NCBI RefSeq assembly: GCF_020805785.1
Contig: NZ_JAJGZV010000009.1
Span: forward strand, 62,001 to 126,000
Reading direction: 5' to 3'
Length of the DNA stretch: 64,000 bases
DNA from: Flavobacterium chungbukense
GTDB taxonomy: Bacteria > Bacteroidota > Bacteroidia > Flavobacteriales > Flavobacteriaceae
The notes under the pieces: generated by a model
Seen by the model: the letters and a program-made list of their open reading frames with translations, nothing else
Told to the model about the DNA's origin: nothing
Database searches by the model: none
Program-made: the position numbers and the translations under genes
In this document: piece by piece, positions 8,534 to 17,284 of the stretch
Layout: each line of letters begins with the position of its first letter
Position numbering within the stretch: position 1 is the stretch's first letter

Positions 8534-11029
8534 TTAAAGTCCCAAATCTAGAACATAAGAAATCTTAACCGCAATATTATCTTCAAACTTCAACAGCTGA
8601 TTTGGACCGTAACGGTAGAATCCTCCTAAACCAAAACCTTTGAAAATCTTATTTAATTCAATTCCCGATTCGAAGAAACCTTTATCCAACGTTTTATAAT
8701 CGGGTCCTACATGCTGTTCAGGATTTTCCATGTGTCCCCAAGCCATTCTGGTTACTAAAACTAAAGAAGGACGCACTTTTTTCATGATTTTAATTCGATC
8801 AAATCCATGTTTGATTTGAAAAAAGACATATTGACTAGAGAAAAATTCATTAAAAAACATCGTTTCAAAACTATTTCTTCCCGCAAAAGTAATACGTTGA
8901 ATAATCGTTTCTTTTGTTAAGTTGTTTGGCATGGTATTGTACAAATGCGTAATCGGAACATCGCCGGTTGCATAGCCTGCCTGCAAAAGCAAACTTGTTT
9001 TTTGTCCGTTTAAATATTTTTTCTCGTATTCTGTTTTAAAGTCAATTTTACTGAATTTGAAATCATTTTCTAAAACATCTGGCAAAGACTGCGTAAATTG
9101 AAACGTAAACCTCGGAAATCTTTTATCAGATTCTGTTCTTCCTGTTGGAGTTTGCATATAATCGCTAAATGGCGCCCAAACAATTGAAGCCATCGCAGTA
9201 GTCATTACATAATGAGAATACAACTGTCCATTGTAATTAAAAAGATAATCAAATTTAGGTTCGACATACGTTCTGGCTAATTCGAAAACAGCTTCTGTTT
9301 TTGGAATAATTTTGGTCTGTACATTTGCTTTCCAGCCCGTGTAATGATAGAAAGTACTAATATTGATCGGTCGCGGATCGTAAATTTTGAAAACACGTTT
9401 GTCAACTGCAAAGACAGTACTTGCAATTTCTCGAACATCATCGGTATAATATCCGTTAAGCCAAGTGTTGGTGTATTTATCTAATAAAACTCCAGAACCC
9501 ACGCTATATTTGAAAACACCATCTTTTGTTCCGTAAGCACCGTAACCTTCAATTCTGAAATTTTTAGAAAGGCGATCATTAGTAATACCGCCTAATCCAA
9601 GTCGGAATCCCTCATAATTATTGTAACTGATGATTTTCTTTAAATCCAAATCAACAGGCCCGATCGGATAAAAACCATTAATGATTTTACGCCCAATTCC
9701 TAAACGTTTTTCAATTCGATTACTCACAGAAAGACTATCTAGTAATAAATACGTTTTCTGGCTTTTTAAATCAAGATTTTCTTTGCGATAGGCTTCCCAG
9801 AAGTTTTCTGGCTTCTTTGCCGCATCGTCTTTAATTTCGATATAGAGTGAAGGGTTTTTTATCGGATTGTTGGTGTTGACGCGAATATCAAAGCTGTTGC
9901 TCTCAGAAATTAAGTATGTAAAATCAGAAGCGACTTTTTTTCTAGGTTCGAAATTTTCTTCAACATCACCGTCAAATTGAATTGTTCCACCTAAAATTCT
10001 AATATCATCATCATTTTTTCCTTTTACAATTTTGAAAGTAGTATTGCTTTGAAACCATATTTTTTCTTTCGGAATATATTCAAATTCATGAATACCACTG
10101 ATGTCTAAAACACCTTTAATTCGCATTACGGCTTTAGCTACTGCAAAATTCTCTTTGTCGATATATAGAACGCCTTCTAAACCAGATGACTTTCGTTTAG
10201 ATTTGTTTTTAAAATAAATCATGAAAGTATCGCGTCCTCGAATGCTGACCGTATCCAATAATTTATAATTGTAACTTGAAGGCGCATTTGTTGCAATTGG
10301 ATTTTCATATTTTGTTTCAAACAATTCATATTTCGGATCATAAATAGAAATAGATTGTAAATTGAATGCCAAAACTTCATAGATAGGCTGTTTAAAACCG
10401 GCTATTTTAGTTCCAAGTACAGTTTCTTTTAATTTATTATTTCCGAATTGATATTGCGAAACTTTCTCTGTTTGAAACAAATGCTGCTTGCTTACAATTT
10501 CTTTAAATTTATAATCGGAAGAATCAATATTGATGATTTTTTTGTCCAGGTTTTTATAAGAGGCAGTAGAATCTATTCTGCCATCAATTGAATCAGGGTT
10601 GGCCGTTACAATAAGTTTATTGTATGTTTTGTACTCAAAACTATTGAGTTTCTTTTGCGGATTATTGAGCGATTTGTTTGCAATAACTTTCCTGATTATT
10701 GTCAATGCCGGATTTTCATTAGACACGACGACTTCTTTTAAGTCGTCTGTCTGTTGCACAAGTGAAACGGCATAAAAAGTTTTGCCATTTAACAATGCAA
10801 TAGTTTTGGTCTGAAAGCCTATGTAAGATACAGTAAGTGTATTTGCCGATGAGCTAATTTTGAAAATAAACTTTCCATCAACGTCTGTAATAGTGTTGTT
10901 GTTTTCAGAAGTCGTAATGGTGGCAAACGGAAGAGGTTTATTGTTCGAATCGGTTATGATTCCGTTTATTTGAATTTGCGCTTGAAGTGTCAGCGTAAAA
11001 AACAAAGTCAAAAAACAAAATAGCTTCAT
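8534..11029 (-). CDS. DUF5686 outer membrane protein with carboxypeptidase-like regulatory domain
   Basis: 831 residues with a signal peptide (about 1-17), then an Ig-like carboxypeptidase-regulatory domain (about 20-95: INGIITDSNNKPLPFATI, VSYIGFQTKTI). A long DUF5686 region follows and ends in antiparallel beta-strand sequence that closes with KISYVLDLGL, as expected for an outer-membrane barrel. The family is common in Bacteroidota and its function is not established. It is monocistronic, with TACTTTTG upstream. Confidence 0.85.
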   Translation of the reverse strand: MKLFCFLTLFFTLTLQAQIQINGIITDSNNKPLPFATITTSENNNTITDVDGKFIFKISSSANTLTVSYIGFQTKTIALLNGKTFYAVSLVQQTDDLKEVVVSNENPALTIIRKVIANKSLNNPQKKLNSFEYKTYNKLIVTANPDSIDGRIDSTASYKNLDKKIINIDSSDYKFKEIVSKQHLFQTEKVSQYQFGNNKLKETVLGTKIAGFKQPIYEVLAFNLQSISIYDPKYELFETKYENPIATNAPSSYNYKLLDTVSIRGRDTFMIYFKNKSKRKSSGLEGVLYIDKENFAVAKAVMRIKGVLDISGIHEFEYIPKEKIWFQSNTTFKIVKGKNDDDIRILGGTIQFDGDVEENFEPRKKVASDFTYLISESNSFDIRVNTNNPIKNPSLYIEIKDDAAKKPENFWEAYRKENLDLKSQKTYLLLDSLSVSNRIEKRLGIGRKIINGFYPIGPVDLDLKKIISYNNYEGFRLGLGGITNDRLSKNFRIEGYGAYGTKDGVFKYSVGSGVLLDKYTNTWLNGYYTDDVREIASTVFAVDKRVFKIYDPRPINISTFYHYTGWKANVQTKIIPKTEAVFELARTYVEPKFDYLFNYNGQLYSHYVMTTAMASIVWAPFSDYMQTPTGRTESDKRFPRFTFQFTQSLPDVLENDFKFSKIDFKTEYEKKYLNGQKTSLLLQAGYATGDVPITHLYNTMPNNLTKETIIQRITFAGRNSFETMFFNEFFSSQYVFFQIKHGFDRIKIMKKVRPSLVLVTRMAWGHMENPEQHVGPDYKTLDKGFFESGIELNKIFKGFGLGGFYRYGPNQLLKFEDNIAVKISYVLDLGL

Positions 11030-11076
11030 ACAGAATGATATAGTTTCAAAAACGAAAAGAATTTAATTTTCGTATG

Positions 11077-11084
11077 CAAAAGTA
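11077..11084 (-). promoter_or_regulatory. -7 element for the DUF5686 gene
   Basis: TACTTTTG on the minus strand, about 48 nt before the start codon, fits TAnnTTTG. Confidence 0.45.
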
Positions 11085-11089
11085 GTAAT

Positions 11090-11128
11090 AAAAAAATCCG
11101 TCTGACAATTCACCAGACGGATTTTTTA
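11090..11128 (-). terminator. Terminator of frr
   Basis: AAATCCGTCTG, a short loop, then CAGACGGATTTTTT. It has A and T tracts on both sides and could act in both directions, but only frr reads into it closely. Confidence 0.85.
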
Positions 11129-11146
11129 TTTTATACAAATCTTTAA

Positions 11147-11710
11147 TTAGACTTTCATGATTTCGGCTTCTTTCAAAACCAATAATTCATCAATTTTTTT
11201 AATGAAAGCATTTGTTAAGTTTTGAACTTCTTCTTCCGCAGATTTACAAACATCTTCTGAAGTTCCTTCTTTTTCTAATTTTTTAATGTCCGTATTTGCA
11301 TCTTTACGAGAATTACGAATACCAATTTTAGCATCTTCAGCCTCAGATTTTGCTTGTTTCGCTAAATCACGACGACGCTCTTCTGTCAATGGCGGTACAC
11401 TGATGATAACCATGTCTCCATTATTCATCGGATTAAAACCAATGTTTGCGATCATAATTGCTTTTTCAATTGCTTGCAGCATATTTTTTTCAAATGGCTG
11501 TAATGTAATTGTTCTAGCATCTGGAACACTAATTTTAGATACCTGAGAAAGCGGAGTTGCAGATCCGTAATAATCTACAAATACACCTCCAAGCATAGCT
11601 GGAGAAGCTTTTCCTGCACGAATATTAAGAAATTCTTTCTCTAAGTGTGCAATAGTACCGTTCATAGATTCTTCAGTACTTTCTAAAATAAAGTCTATTT
11701 CTTCAGTCAT
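11147..11710 (-). CDS. frr: Ribosome recycling factor
   Basis: 187 residues, close to the usual 185. The protein splits post-termination ribosomes together with EF-G. Recognisable segments are the N-terminal helix (MNGTIAHLEKEFLNIRAGKA), the central ISVPDARTITLQPFEK and INIPPLTEERR-like SVPPLTEERRRDLAKQ, and the Lys-rich C-terminal helical bundle. It lies 77 nt downstream of pyrH on the same strand, the classical pyrH-frr pair. Confidence 0.98.
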   Translation of the reverse strand: MTEEIDFILESTEESMNGTIAHLEKEFLNIRAGKASPAMLGGVFVDYYGSATPLSQVSKISVPDARTITLQPFEKNMLQAIEKAIMIANIGFNPMNNGDMVIISVPPLTEERRRDLAKQAKSEAEDAKIGIRNSRKDANTDIKKLEKEGTSEDVCKSAEEEVQNLTNAFIKKIDELLVLKEAEIMKV

Positions 11711-11787
11711 TTCTTTTTTTGTTTTCAGTTTTTTGTTTTCAGTTTTTCAGCAAAAGTCGATCATTCGACTGTAAACTGTTACTGATA

Positions 11788-12495
11788 CTATATATGTACT
11801 ACAGTTCCGATATTTTCTCCGTCACAAATTTTCAAAAGGTTTCCGATTTTATTCATATCAAAAACAACGATTGGCAATTTGTTTTCTTGGCTTAAAGTAA
11901 ATGCAGTTGTATCCATAACATTTAATCCTTTTTTCAAAACATCATCAAAAGTTATAAGATCAAATTTTACTGCCGAAGCGTTTTTCTCTGGATCAGAATC
12001 GTAAACACCATCAACGCGAGTACCTTTAAGGATAACATCAGCATTAATTTCGATTCCTCTTAAAACTGCAGCTGTGTCCGTAGTAAAATATGGATTTCCA
12101 GTTCCTGCACCAAAAATTACAATTCTTCCTTTTTCAAGATGGCGGTCAGCTCTTCTTTTAATATATGGTTCTGCAATAGATTCCATTTTTAGCGCCGTCT
12201 GAAGACGTGTTTTCATTCCTTTGTCTTCAAGAGCACCTTGTAACGCCATTCCGTTAATAACGGTAGCAAGCATTCCCATGTAATCGCCTTGAACTCTATC
12301 CATACCAGCACTTGCACCAGCAACGCCTCTAAATATATTTCCTCCTCCAATAACAATGGCAATTTCTACTCCTTTGTTGTGAATCTGCTTGATCTCGTCT
12401 GCATATTCGGCTAATCTTTTCGGGTCTATACCATACTGTAAATCACCCATCAGCGCTTCGCCGCTAAGTTTTAGAAGAATTCTTTTATATTTCAT
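11788..12495 (-). CDS. pyrH: UMP kinase
   Basis: 235 residues of the amino-acid-kinase fold, phosphorylating UMP to UDP in pyrimidine synthesis. Motifs include the N-terminal LLKLSGEALMG, the nucleotide loop GGGNIFRG near residue 50, GAGTGNPYFTTDTAA near 134-148 and KGTRVDGVYDSDP near 160. It is transcribed with frr downstream. CAAATATA (TATATTTG on the minus strand) lies just upstream at 12518-12525. Confidence 0.98.
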   Translation of the reverse strand: MKYKRILLKLSGEALMGDLQYGIDPKRLAEYADEIKQIHNKGVEIAIVIGGGNIFRGVAGASAGMDRVQGDYMGMLATVINGMALQGALEDKGMKTRLQTALKMESIAEPYIKRRADRHLEKGRIVIFGAGTGNPYFTTDTAAVLRGIEINADVILKGTRVDGVYDSDPEKNASAVKFDLITFDDVLKKGLNVMDTTAFTLSQENKLPIVVFDMNKIGNLLKICDGENIGTVVHI

Positions 12496-12517
12496 GTGTG
12501 TGTCGCGTTAATTTGTG

Positions 12518-12525
12518 CAAATATA
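12518..12525 (-). promoter_or_regulatory. -7 element for pyrH-frr
   Basis: TATATTTG on the minus strand, 22 nt before the pyrH start, matches TAnnTTTG exactly. Confidence 0.5.
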
Positions 12526-12687
12526 GACATATTCTGATTTTTAGAAATAATGTTTGCAAAAAATTAATTGCGGTTGTGAATTTAGATTAATAAACACCTA
12601 AAATGTTATTTTATTTCTAATGTGATAAATGTCATTTCGCCACTTTTTTTAAAATGCGTATTTTTATATATCCTAAAAATTAAAAAT

Positions 12688-13305
12688 ATGAAAAGCATCG
12701 TAGCCAAAGGACTGTTTAATAGTCATTCGTATGTTGAATATAGAAAAATTGTAACCGATTTACTGTTTGAAGGAAAATCAACGGGAAATGAACAATCGGA
12801 AAGTTTGACCAATTATTCTAAACTGAATGAAGCAAGAATGAACCGTTTGGAAAAAACAATCACGATTTCTGATGTTGTGGCTGAAAAACTTCAAAATTTA
12901 GAAAACCATTATATTTGGTTGGTTCTTTCTGAAGGCTGGTGTGGCGATGCGGCGCAGATTCTTCCAATTTTAAACAAGATGGCTCTGGCTTCAAATAAAA
13001 AAATAGAACTTAAAATTGCATTTCGAGATGAAAATGAAGATTTAATGAGTCATTATTTAACAAATGGCGGAAGAGCAATTCCAAAAATCATCGTTATTTG
13101 TAAGGAAGCCGGAATCGTTCGTGCAGATTGGGGGCCAAGACCAAAAGGAGCAGCTGAATTAATGATGATTCACAAAAGAGATGTTGGACCGCTCAACGAA
13201 AAAATAAAAACGGACTTACAATTATGGTATTTGGCCGATAAAGGCGTTTCTGTACAGGAAGAACTGATTGAAATTATGGAGAATATTACGTATAATCGCC
13301 TTTGA
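12688..13305 (+). CDS. Thioredoxin-fold protein with a CxxA active site
   Basis: A 205-residue cytoplasmic protein with a thioredoxin-like fold. The active-site region reads WLVLSEGWCGDAAQILPIL, so the usual CxxC is CGDA and lacks the resolving cysteine. The cis-Pro loop is probably GGRAIPKIIV. A monothiol or reduced redox function is likely. I chose the ATG at 12688, with A-rich sequence before it, over an in-frame upstream start that would add 22 hydrophobic residues. Its neighbours suggest no pathway. Confidence 0.8.
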   Translation: MKSIVAKGLFNSHSYVEYRKIVTDLLFEGKSTGNEQSESLTNYSKLNEARMNRLEKTITISDVVAEKLQNLENHYIWLVLSEGWCGDAAQILPILNKMALASNKKIELKIAFRDENEDLMSHYLTNGGRAIPKIIVICKEAGIVRADWGPRPKGAAELMMIHKRDVGPLNEKIKTDLQLWYLADKGVSVQEELIEIMENITYNRL

Positions 13306-13480
13306 TTTTGTTTAATGTGTTGATAAACAAATAATTTCGTTGATAAAATTATCTTAAAGTCTTTTTATCTTAGTTTGAATTTCGTATCTTAGTATTGCTA
13401 ACCCACAATCTATTGTAACTTTCTGATTTACTCTTTTTATTGGTGTTTATTTAATGTTTAACAATTAAAACTACACTATT

Positions 13481-13558
13481 ATGAAAAAGTTATTCGAAAG
13501 GTTTTATGATTTCTTCTCTCAATTTTTATTTGGAGGAAAAAATGTGCCTCACTATTAA
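13481..13558 (+). CDS. Putative 25-residue amphipathic microprotein
   Basis: An ATG with A-rich upstream sequence opens a frame encoding MKKLFERFYDFF, SQFLFGGKN and VPHY. Charged residues (K2, K3, E6, R7, D10) and aromatic or aliphatic residues alternate as in an amphipathic helix, ending in a GG pair and a polar tail. A perfect 9-bp terminator stem follows 52 nt after the stop, so the gene looks like a free-standing transcription unit. I recognise no family. It could be a small membrane peptide, a leader peptide, or part of a small RNA. Confidence 0.4.
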   Translation: MKKLFERFYDFFSQFLFGGKNVPHY

Positions 13559-13609
13559 CTCGGGGAAATAAGTATGGAATAATTTTACTTATTGACTTTA
13601 GGAAACACG

Positions 13610-13646
13610 GCACATTACTCCATAAAAAAGTAATGTGCTTTTTTAT
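13610..13646 (+). terminator. Terminator after the 25-codon gene
   Basis: GCACATTAC, an 11-nt loop, GTAATGTGC, then TTTTTTATTTTT. The stem is perfect, and no other plus-strand gene is close enough to need it. Confidence 0.85.
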
Positions 13647-13660
13647 TTTTAAAAAGAAAA

Positions 13661-14221
13661 TTAATCTTCTTGAGAATTGAAGCTAAAGAAATCCGTTAAA
13701 GTTACTCCAAAAGAAATATTTCCTATGCTTTTTTGATCGTAAAGGCGAAAACCATAATCACTGATTTCTGCAAAAATGATAAAATCATCAGAACCAATTC
13801 CGAGTTTTATCTTTTTATATTCACCGTTTAAATTTCCGCGACCCAAAGCAAAACCTTTTCCGTATCCAGCTTGTAGCATAATTCTGGTTTCGGGACCTAC
13901 TTTTGGACTTAATCCGAAATTTAGGTAAACTGGAACAGCAACAAGTTTATCGTCCCATTTATAGTCAATTCCACTATGAATTCCGAAAGTAAGCCATTTT
14001 CGATAATGAACTCCATAACCAATTTTTGATCCTAAACCATTCGGAACCAAAAAGGCGTTAGAAGAAGTCGTTTCAGGATAATAATAAGAATCATCTCTAT
14101 TTGGATTTCCTGTTATAGAAACAGCAATGTCAAATTGTGTGTAGGTGAATTTTGTTACTTGACCGTGAACAAATGAATTAAAGAATGAAATAAATGCAAT
14201 AGTCAGTAAAATTCTCTTCAT
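13661..14221 (-). CDS. Secreted or outer-membrane protein of unknown function
   Basis: 186 residues with a clear signal peptide (MKRILLTIAFISFFNSFVHG, cleaved before Q21). The rest has alternating beta-strand character (WLTFGIHSGIDYKWDDKLVA, IGNISFGVTLTDFFSF), consistent with a small outer-membrane barrel. I recognise no named family. It starts 8 nt downstream of the truB stop on the same strand, so it may be the tail gene of the ftsX-uppP-truB cluster. Confidence 0.7.
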   Translation of the reverse strand: MKRILLTIAFISFFNSFVHGQVTKFTYTQFDIAVSITGNPNRDDSYYYPETTSSNAFLVPNGLGSKIGYGVHYRKWLTFGIHSGIDYKWDDKLVAVPVYLNFGLSPKVGPETRIMLQAGYGKGFALGRGNLNGEYKKIKLGIGSDDFIIFAEISDYGFRLYDQKSIGNISFGVTLTDFFSFNSQED

Positions 14222-14229
14222 ACAAGACT

Positions 14230-14925
14230 TTATTTTTTTAGGAGTTCTTCTTCAAACAAAGTAATATCAATTGCATTTTTAACATCGTATTCGCCAATTT
14301 TAGTTCGGCGTAAAACAGTTAAATGCGAACCAGAATTCATTGCTTTTCCAAAATCGTAGGCAAGAGAACGAATGTAAGTTCCTTTTGAACAAACAACTCT
14401 AAAATCTACTTCTGGTAATGCTATTCTGGTAATTTCAAATTCGTGAATAGTAGTTTTTCTGCTTGCAATTTCTACCGTTTCTCCAGCACGAGCATGTTCA
14501 TACAAGCGAACGCCGTCTTTTTTGATAGCAGAAAAAATAGGCGGTTTTTGATCAATTTCGCCTAAAAATTGTTTTACAGTTTTATGAATCAAATCGTCAT
14601 CAATATGTTCTGTTGGAAAAGTCTGATCGATTTCGGTTTCCAAATCATAAGATGGAGTAGTGGCTCCGATGTAAAAAGTTCCCGTATATTCTTTTGCCTG
14701 ACCTTGAAGTTCAGAAATTCTTTTAGTGAATTTTCCCGTACAGATTAATAAAAGTCCAGTCGCTAAAGGATCTAAAGTTCCTGCATGACCAATTTTGAAC
14801 TTTTTTGGAAGTCCAACTTTGTTAATCAAAAGGTATTTTAATTTGTTGACCGCTTGAAACGAACTCCATTTTAATGGTTTGTCAATCAATAAAACTTGTC
14901 CGTCTAAATATTCTTCAGGTGTCAT
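14230..14925 (-). CDS. truB: tRNA pseudouridine-55 synthase
   Basis: 231 residues. It converts U55 to pseudouridine in the tRNA T-loop. The catalytic aspartate is D52 in GHAGTLDPLATGLLL. The N-terminal DKPLKWSSFQAVNKLK and the C-terminal SKGTYIRSLAYDFG and GSHLTVLRRTKIG segments are also characteristic. The stop/start arrangement with uppP (one shared base at 14925) indicates translational coupling. Confidence 0.97.
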   Translation of the reverse strand: MTPEEYLDGQVLLIDKPLKWSSFQAVNKLKYLLINKVGLPKKFKIGHAGTLDPLATGLLLICTGKFTKRISELQGQAKEYTGTFYIGATTPSYDLETEIDQTFPTEHIDDDLIHKTVKQFLGEIDQKPPIFSAIKKDGVRLYEHARAGETVEIASRKTTIHEFEITRIALPEVDFRVVCSKGTYIRSLAYDFGKAMNSGSHLTVLRRTKIGEYDVKNAIDITLFEEELLKK

Positions 14926-15722
14926 TATATAATGGTAAGCGGATGAATGAAAAAGTGAATCAACAATAAAATGATTCCTGCAAGAATTCGGTAATAACCA
15001 AACACTTTAAAACCGTTTTTAGTTAAAAACCCGATGAAGGTTTTAATAGCTAAAAGCGCTACAATAAAAGCAACAATATTTCCAATAACAAGCATGTTTA
15101 CTTGATCGTTAGACAATTCAAATCCTGCTTTATAATAATCGTAGCATTTTTTTGCAGTTGCTCCTAACATGGTTGGAACTGCTAAGAAAAATGAAAATTC
15201 AGCAGCCGAAGTTCTAGTCAATTTTTGAGACATTCCACCAACGATACTTGCACCGCTTCGAGAAACCCCAGGAATCATGGCTAGACATTGAAATAATCCA
15301 ATTTTAAAAGCTTTTGCGTATGTAATCTCTGTAGAAACTTCTGGATCATTTGGTTTGTTGAACCATTCGTCAACTTTCAATAAAATGATTCCTCCAATTA
15401 AAAGCGAAACCGCTACTGTAACTGGATTTTCTAATAATCCATCAATAATATCGCTTAATAATAATCCTAAAACTACTGCAGGAATAAAAGCAACTAAAAG
15501 TTTAAAGTAAAAATCAAAAGTTTGAAAGAAACGTTTGAAGTATAAAATTACAACTGAAAGTATTGCGCCAAGCTGAATTACGATGGTAAAAAGTTTAGTG
15601 AAATCGTCATGTGCAATTCCAAAAAAAGAAGACGCAATAATCATGTGTCCAGTTGAAGAAACAGGTAAAAACTCTGTAATTCCTTCAATTATGGCAAGAA
15701 CAATAGCTTGTAATGTGTTCAT
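14925..15722 (-). CDS. uppP: Undecaprenyl-diphosphatase
   Basis: 265 residues, an integral membrane phosphatase (BacA family) that recycles undecaprenyl diphosphate for peptidoglycan and O-antigen synthesis. Signature segments are EGITEFLPVSSTGHMI at about 13-28 and MIPGVSRSGASIVGGM at about 165-180, containing the catalytic Glu/His and Arg/Ser residues. About eight membrane spans are visible. It is in a same-strand cluster with ftsX, a DUF3098 protein and truB, a common order in Flavobacteriia. Confidence 0.97.
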   Translation of the reverse strand: MNTLQAIVLAIIEGITEFLPVSSTGHMIIASSFFGIAHDDFTKLFTIVIQLGAILSVVILYFKRFFQTFDFYFKLLVAFIPAVVLGLLLSDIIDGLLENPVTVAVSLLIGGIILLKVDEWFNKPNDPEVSTEITYAKAFKIGLFQCLAMIPGVSRSGASIVGGMSQKLTRTSAAEFSFFLAVPTMLGATAKKCYDYYKAGFELSNDQVNMLVIGNIVAFIVALLAIKTFIGFLTKNGFKVFGYYRILAGIILLLIHFFIHPLTII

Positions 15723-15801
15723 TTAGAATTTTAGATTTTGGATTTTAGATTTTAGATTCGTTCTTTCGCTTCGCTCAGATAATCAAAACCTTTAAATCTA
15801 T

Positions 15802-16059
15802 TTATTTAGATTTTTTGAAAATAGAATAAATCGTGATTCCGAAACCGATTAAAACGGTAGTTGGTGCTAAACGAATACGTCTAAAATTAAAAATATCTTC
15901 GTTAAAAATATTTGGATCTTTACTTCCTCCACCAGACATTAAAATAAATCCTAATGTAATAACAGTAATACCAATTAATAAGATTTTATAATTGATGCTG
16001 TCAAAAAGGAATTCCTGTTTTGGCTGTTGTTCTACGTTATTATTGTTGTTGTTTTTCAT
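15802..16059 (-). CDS. DUF3098 small membrane protein
   Basis: 85 residues: an Asn-rich N-terminus, two membrane helices (about 26-43 and 65-82) and a conserved intervening stretch FILMSGGGSKDPNIFNEDIF typical of DUF3098. Function is unknown. Proteins of this family lie next to ftsX and uppP in many Bacteroidota, as here, so a cell-envelope or division role is plausible. Confidence 0.85.
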   Translation of the reverse strand: MKNNNNNNVEQQPKQEFLFDSINYKILLIGITVITLGFILMSGGGSKDPNIFNEDIFNFRRIRLAPTTVLIGFGITIYSIFKKSK

Positions 16060-16084
16060 TTTTATTTATTTGTCAGCCTGAGCG

Positions 16085-16100
16085 TCCCGACACTTCGGGA
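16085..16100. repeat. TCCCGAnnCTTCGGGA palindrome, fragment of a TCAGCCTGAGCG repeat
   Basis: TCCCGACACTTCGGGA follows TGTCAGCCTGAGCG in the gap between ftsX and the DUF3098 gene. It shares its 14 fixed positions with the palindromes at 561-576 and 19100-19115. Confidence 0.6.
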
Positions 16101-16140
16101 GAAGGCTTTTTTTAAAAAATCTAAAATCTGCAATCTAAAA

Positions 16141-17016
16141 TTAATAAAGATCGTCTGTTCTTAAGTTTAAGAAACGTTGCGTTGCAAAATGTGTACTTAC
16201 CCAAGTAATTAAAACTCCCAATCCGAAAACGGCCAATAAAACCAATCCGATTAGCGCTTTATCTTCTAAAATTCCTAAACCTGGATAATTTGTGTCTACA
16301 TAAAGTAAAAGAGCAATTAAAGCGATAATCGCCAATCCTGCGCCCAGCATTCCTAGTTTCACACTTCTAGTTACAAATGGTTTACGGATAAACGCTTTTG
16401 TAGCTCCAACCATTTGCATGGTTTTAATAATGAAACGATTAGAATGGATTGATAAACGCAATGAACTATTGATTAATAAAACAGCAATTACAGTTAAGAA
16501 ACCACTGATAATCAAAATCCACATACTTACTTTTCGAATGTTGTCATTTACCAGATTTACCAATTGTTTATCATAAACAATATCAGAGATCATAGCATTT
16601 TTACGAAATTGATTTTCAATTTTTAAAATACTGTCTCTTTCAACATAATCTGCTTTTAAGTGAATATCGTATGAATTCAACAGTGGATTTTCTCCTAAAA
16701 AGGTTAAGAAGTCTTCTCCGATAATATCTGTGTGTTCTTTCGCTGCTTTTTCTTTCGTTACATAAACAAAAGATCTCGCAAACGGAACTCTTTTCAATTC
16801 ACTATTAAACGCTTTGATAACACTATCATTTGCTTCATTTTTAAAGAAAACAGTCATGGCGATTTTTTCTTTAAAATCGTCTGCCAGATTTTTTGAATTA
16901 ATGATGAATAATCCCAGTACTCCTAAAAGGAATAAAACCAAGAAAACACTTAATACTACTGAAAAATAAGAGGAAATTAACCTGCGCTTTTGAAATTTAT
17001 CAAAGTTAGAACTCAT
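16141..17016 (-). CDS. ftsX: Cell division protein FtsX
   Basis: 291 residues in the FtsX permease layout: one membrane helix at about 20-42, an extracytoplasmic domain to about residue 165, then three helices near 167-187, 218-245 and 260-283. FtsX works with the ATPase FtsE to regulate peptidoglycan hydrolases at the septum. ftsE is not next to it here. It is the first gene of the ftsX-DUF3098-uppP-truB cluster. Confidence 0.93.
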   Translation of the reverse strand: MSSNFDKFQKRRLISSYFSVVLSVFLVLFLLGVLGLFIINSKNLADDFKEKIAMTVFFKNEANDSVIKAFNSELKRVPFARSFVYVTKEKAAKEHTDIIGEDFLTFLGENPLLNSYDIHLKADYVERDSILKIENQFRKNAMISDIVYDKQLVNLVNDNIRKVSMWILIISGFLTVIAVLLINSSLRLSIHSNRFIIKTMQMVGATKAFIRKPFVTRSVKLGMLGAGLAIIALIALLLYVDTNYPGLGILEDKALIGLVLLAVFGLGVLITWVSTHFATQRFLNLRTDDLY

Positions 17017-17122
17017 AGTCTGCTTAAATTATGTGGTAAAAATAATAAAGAATTTCTTTATTTAAAGTTATTAACGAACTTTTATACTATAAATGTACGA
17101 TAGATAAGAAATAAAAAGTTGA

Positions 17123-17268
17123 TTTAACCGCAAATTACGCAAAGATTTTTTAATGCCTAATGTTATTAACGCAAAGTTCGCAAAGCTTAACATAGATAAA
17201 GCTTTGCGAACTTTGCGTTTTGTTATTGTTTACTTATTTAAAAAAACCTTGCGTAATTTGCGGTTAAA
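17123..17268. repeat. Nested inverted repeat of 146 bp
   Basis: The outer arms TTTAACCGCAAATTACGCAA (17123-17142) and TTGCGTAATTTGCGGTTAAA (17249-17268) are perfect. Inside them a second perfect pair of 21 bp starts AACGCAAAGTTCGC (17168) and ends GCGAACTTTGCGTT (17219). It lies between ftsX and the ModE-like gene and would fold into a long cruciform or hairpin. The words GCAAAG and CGCAAA recur in the inverted repeat at 62224-62342. Confidence 0.85.
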
Positions 17269-17284
17269 ATTTCGCTGTCAAAAT

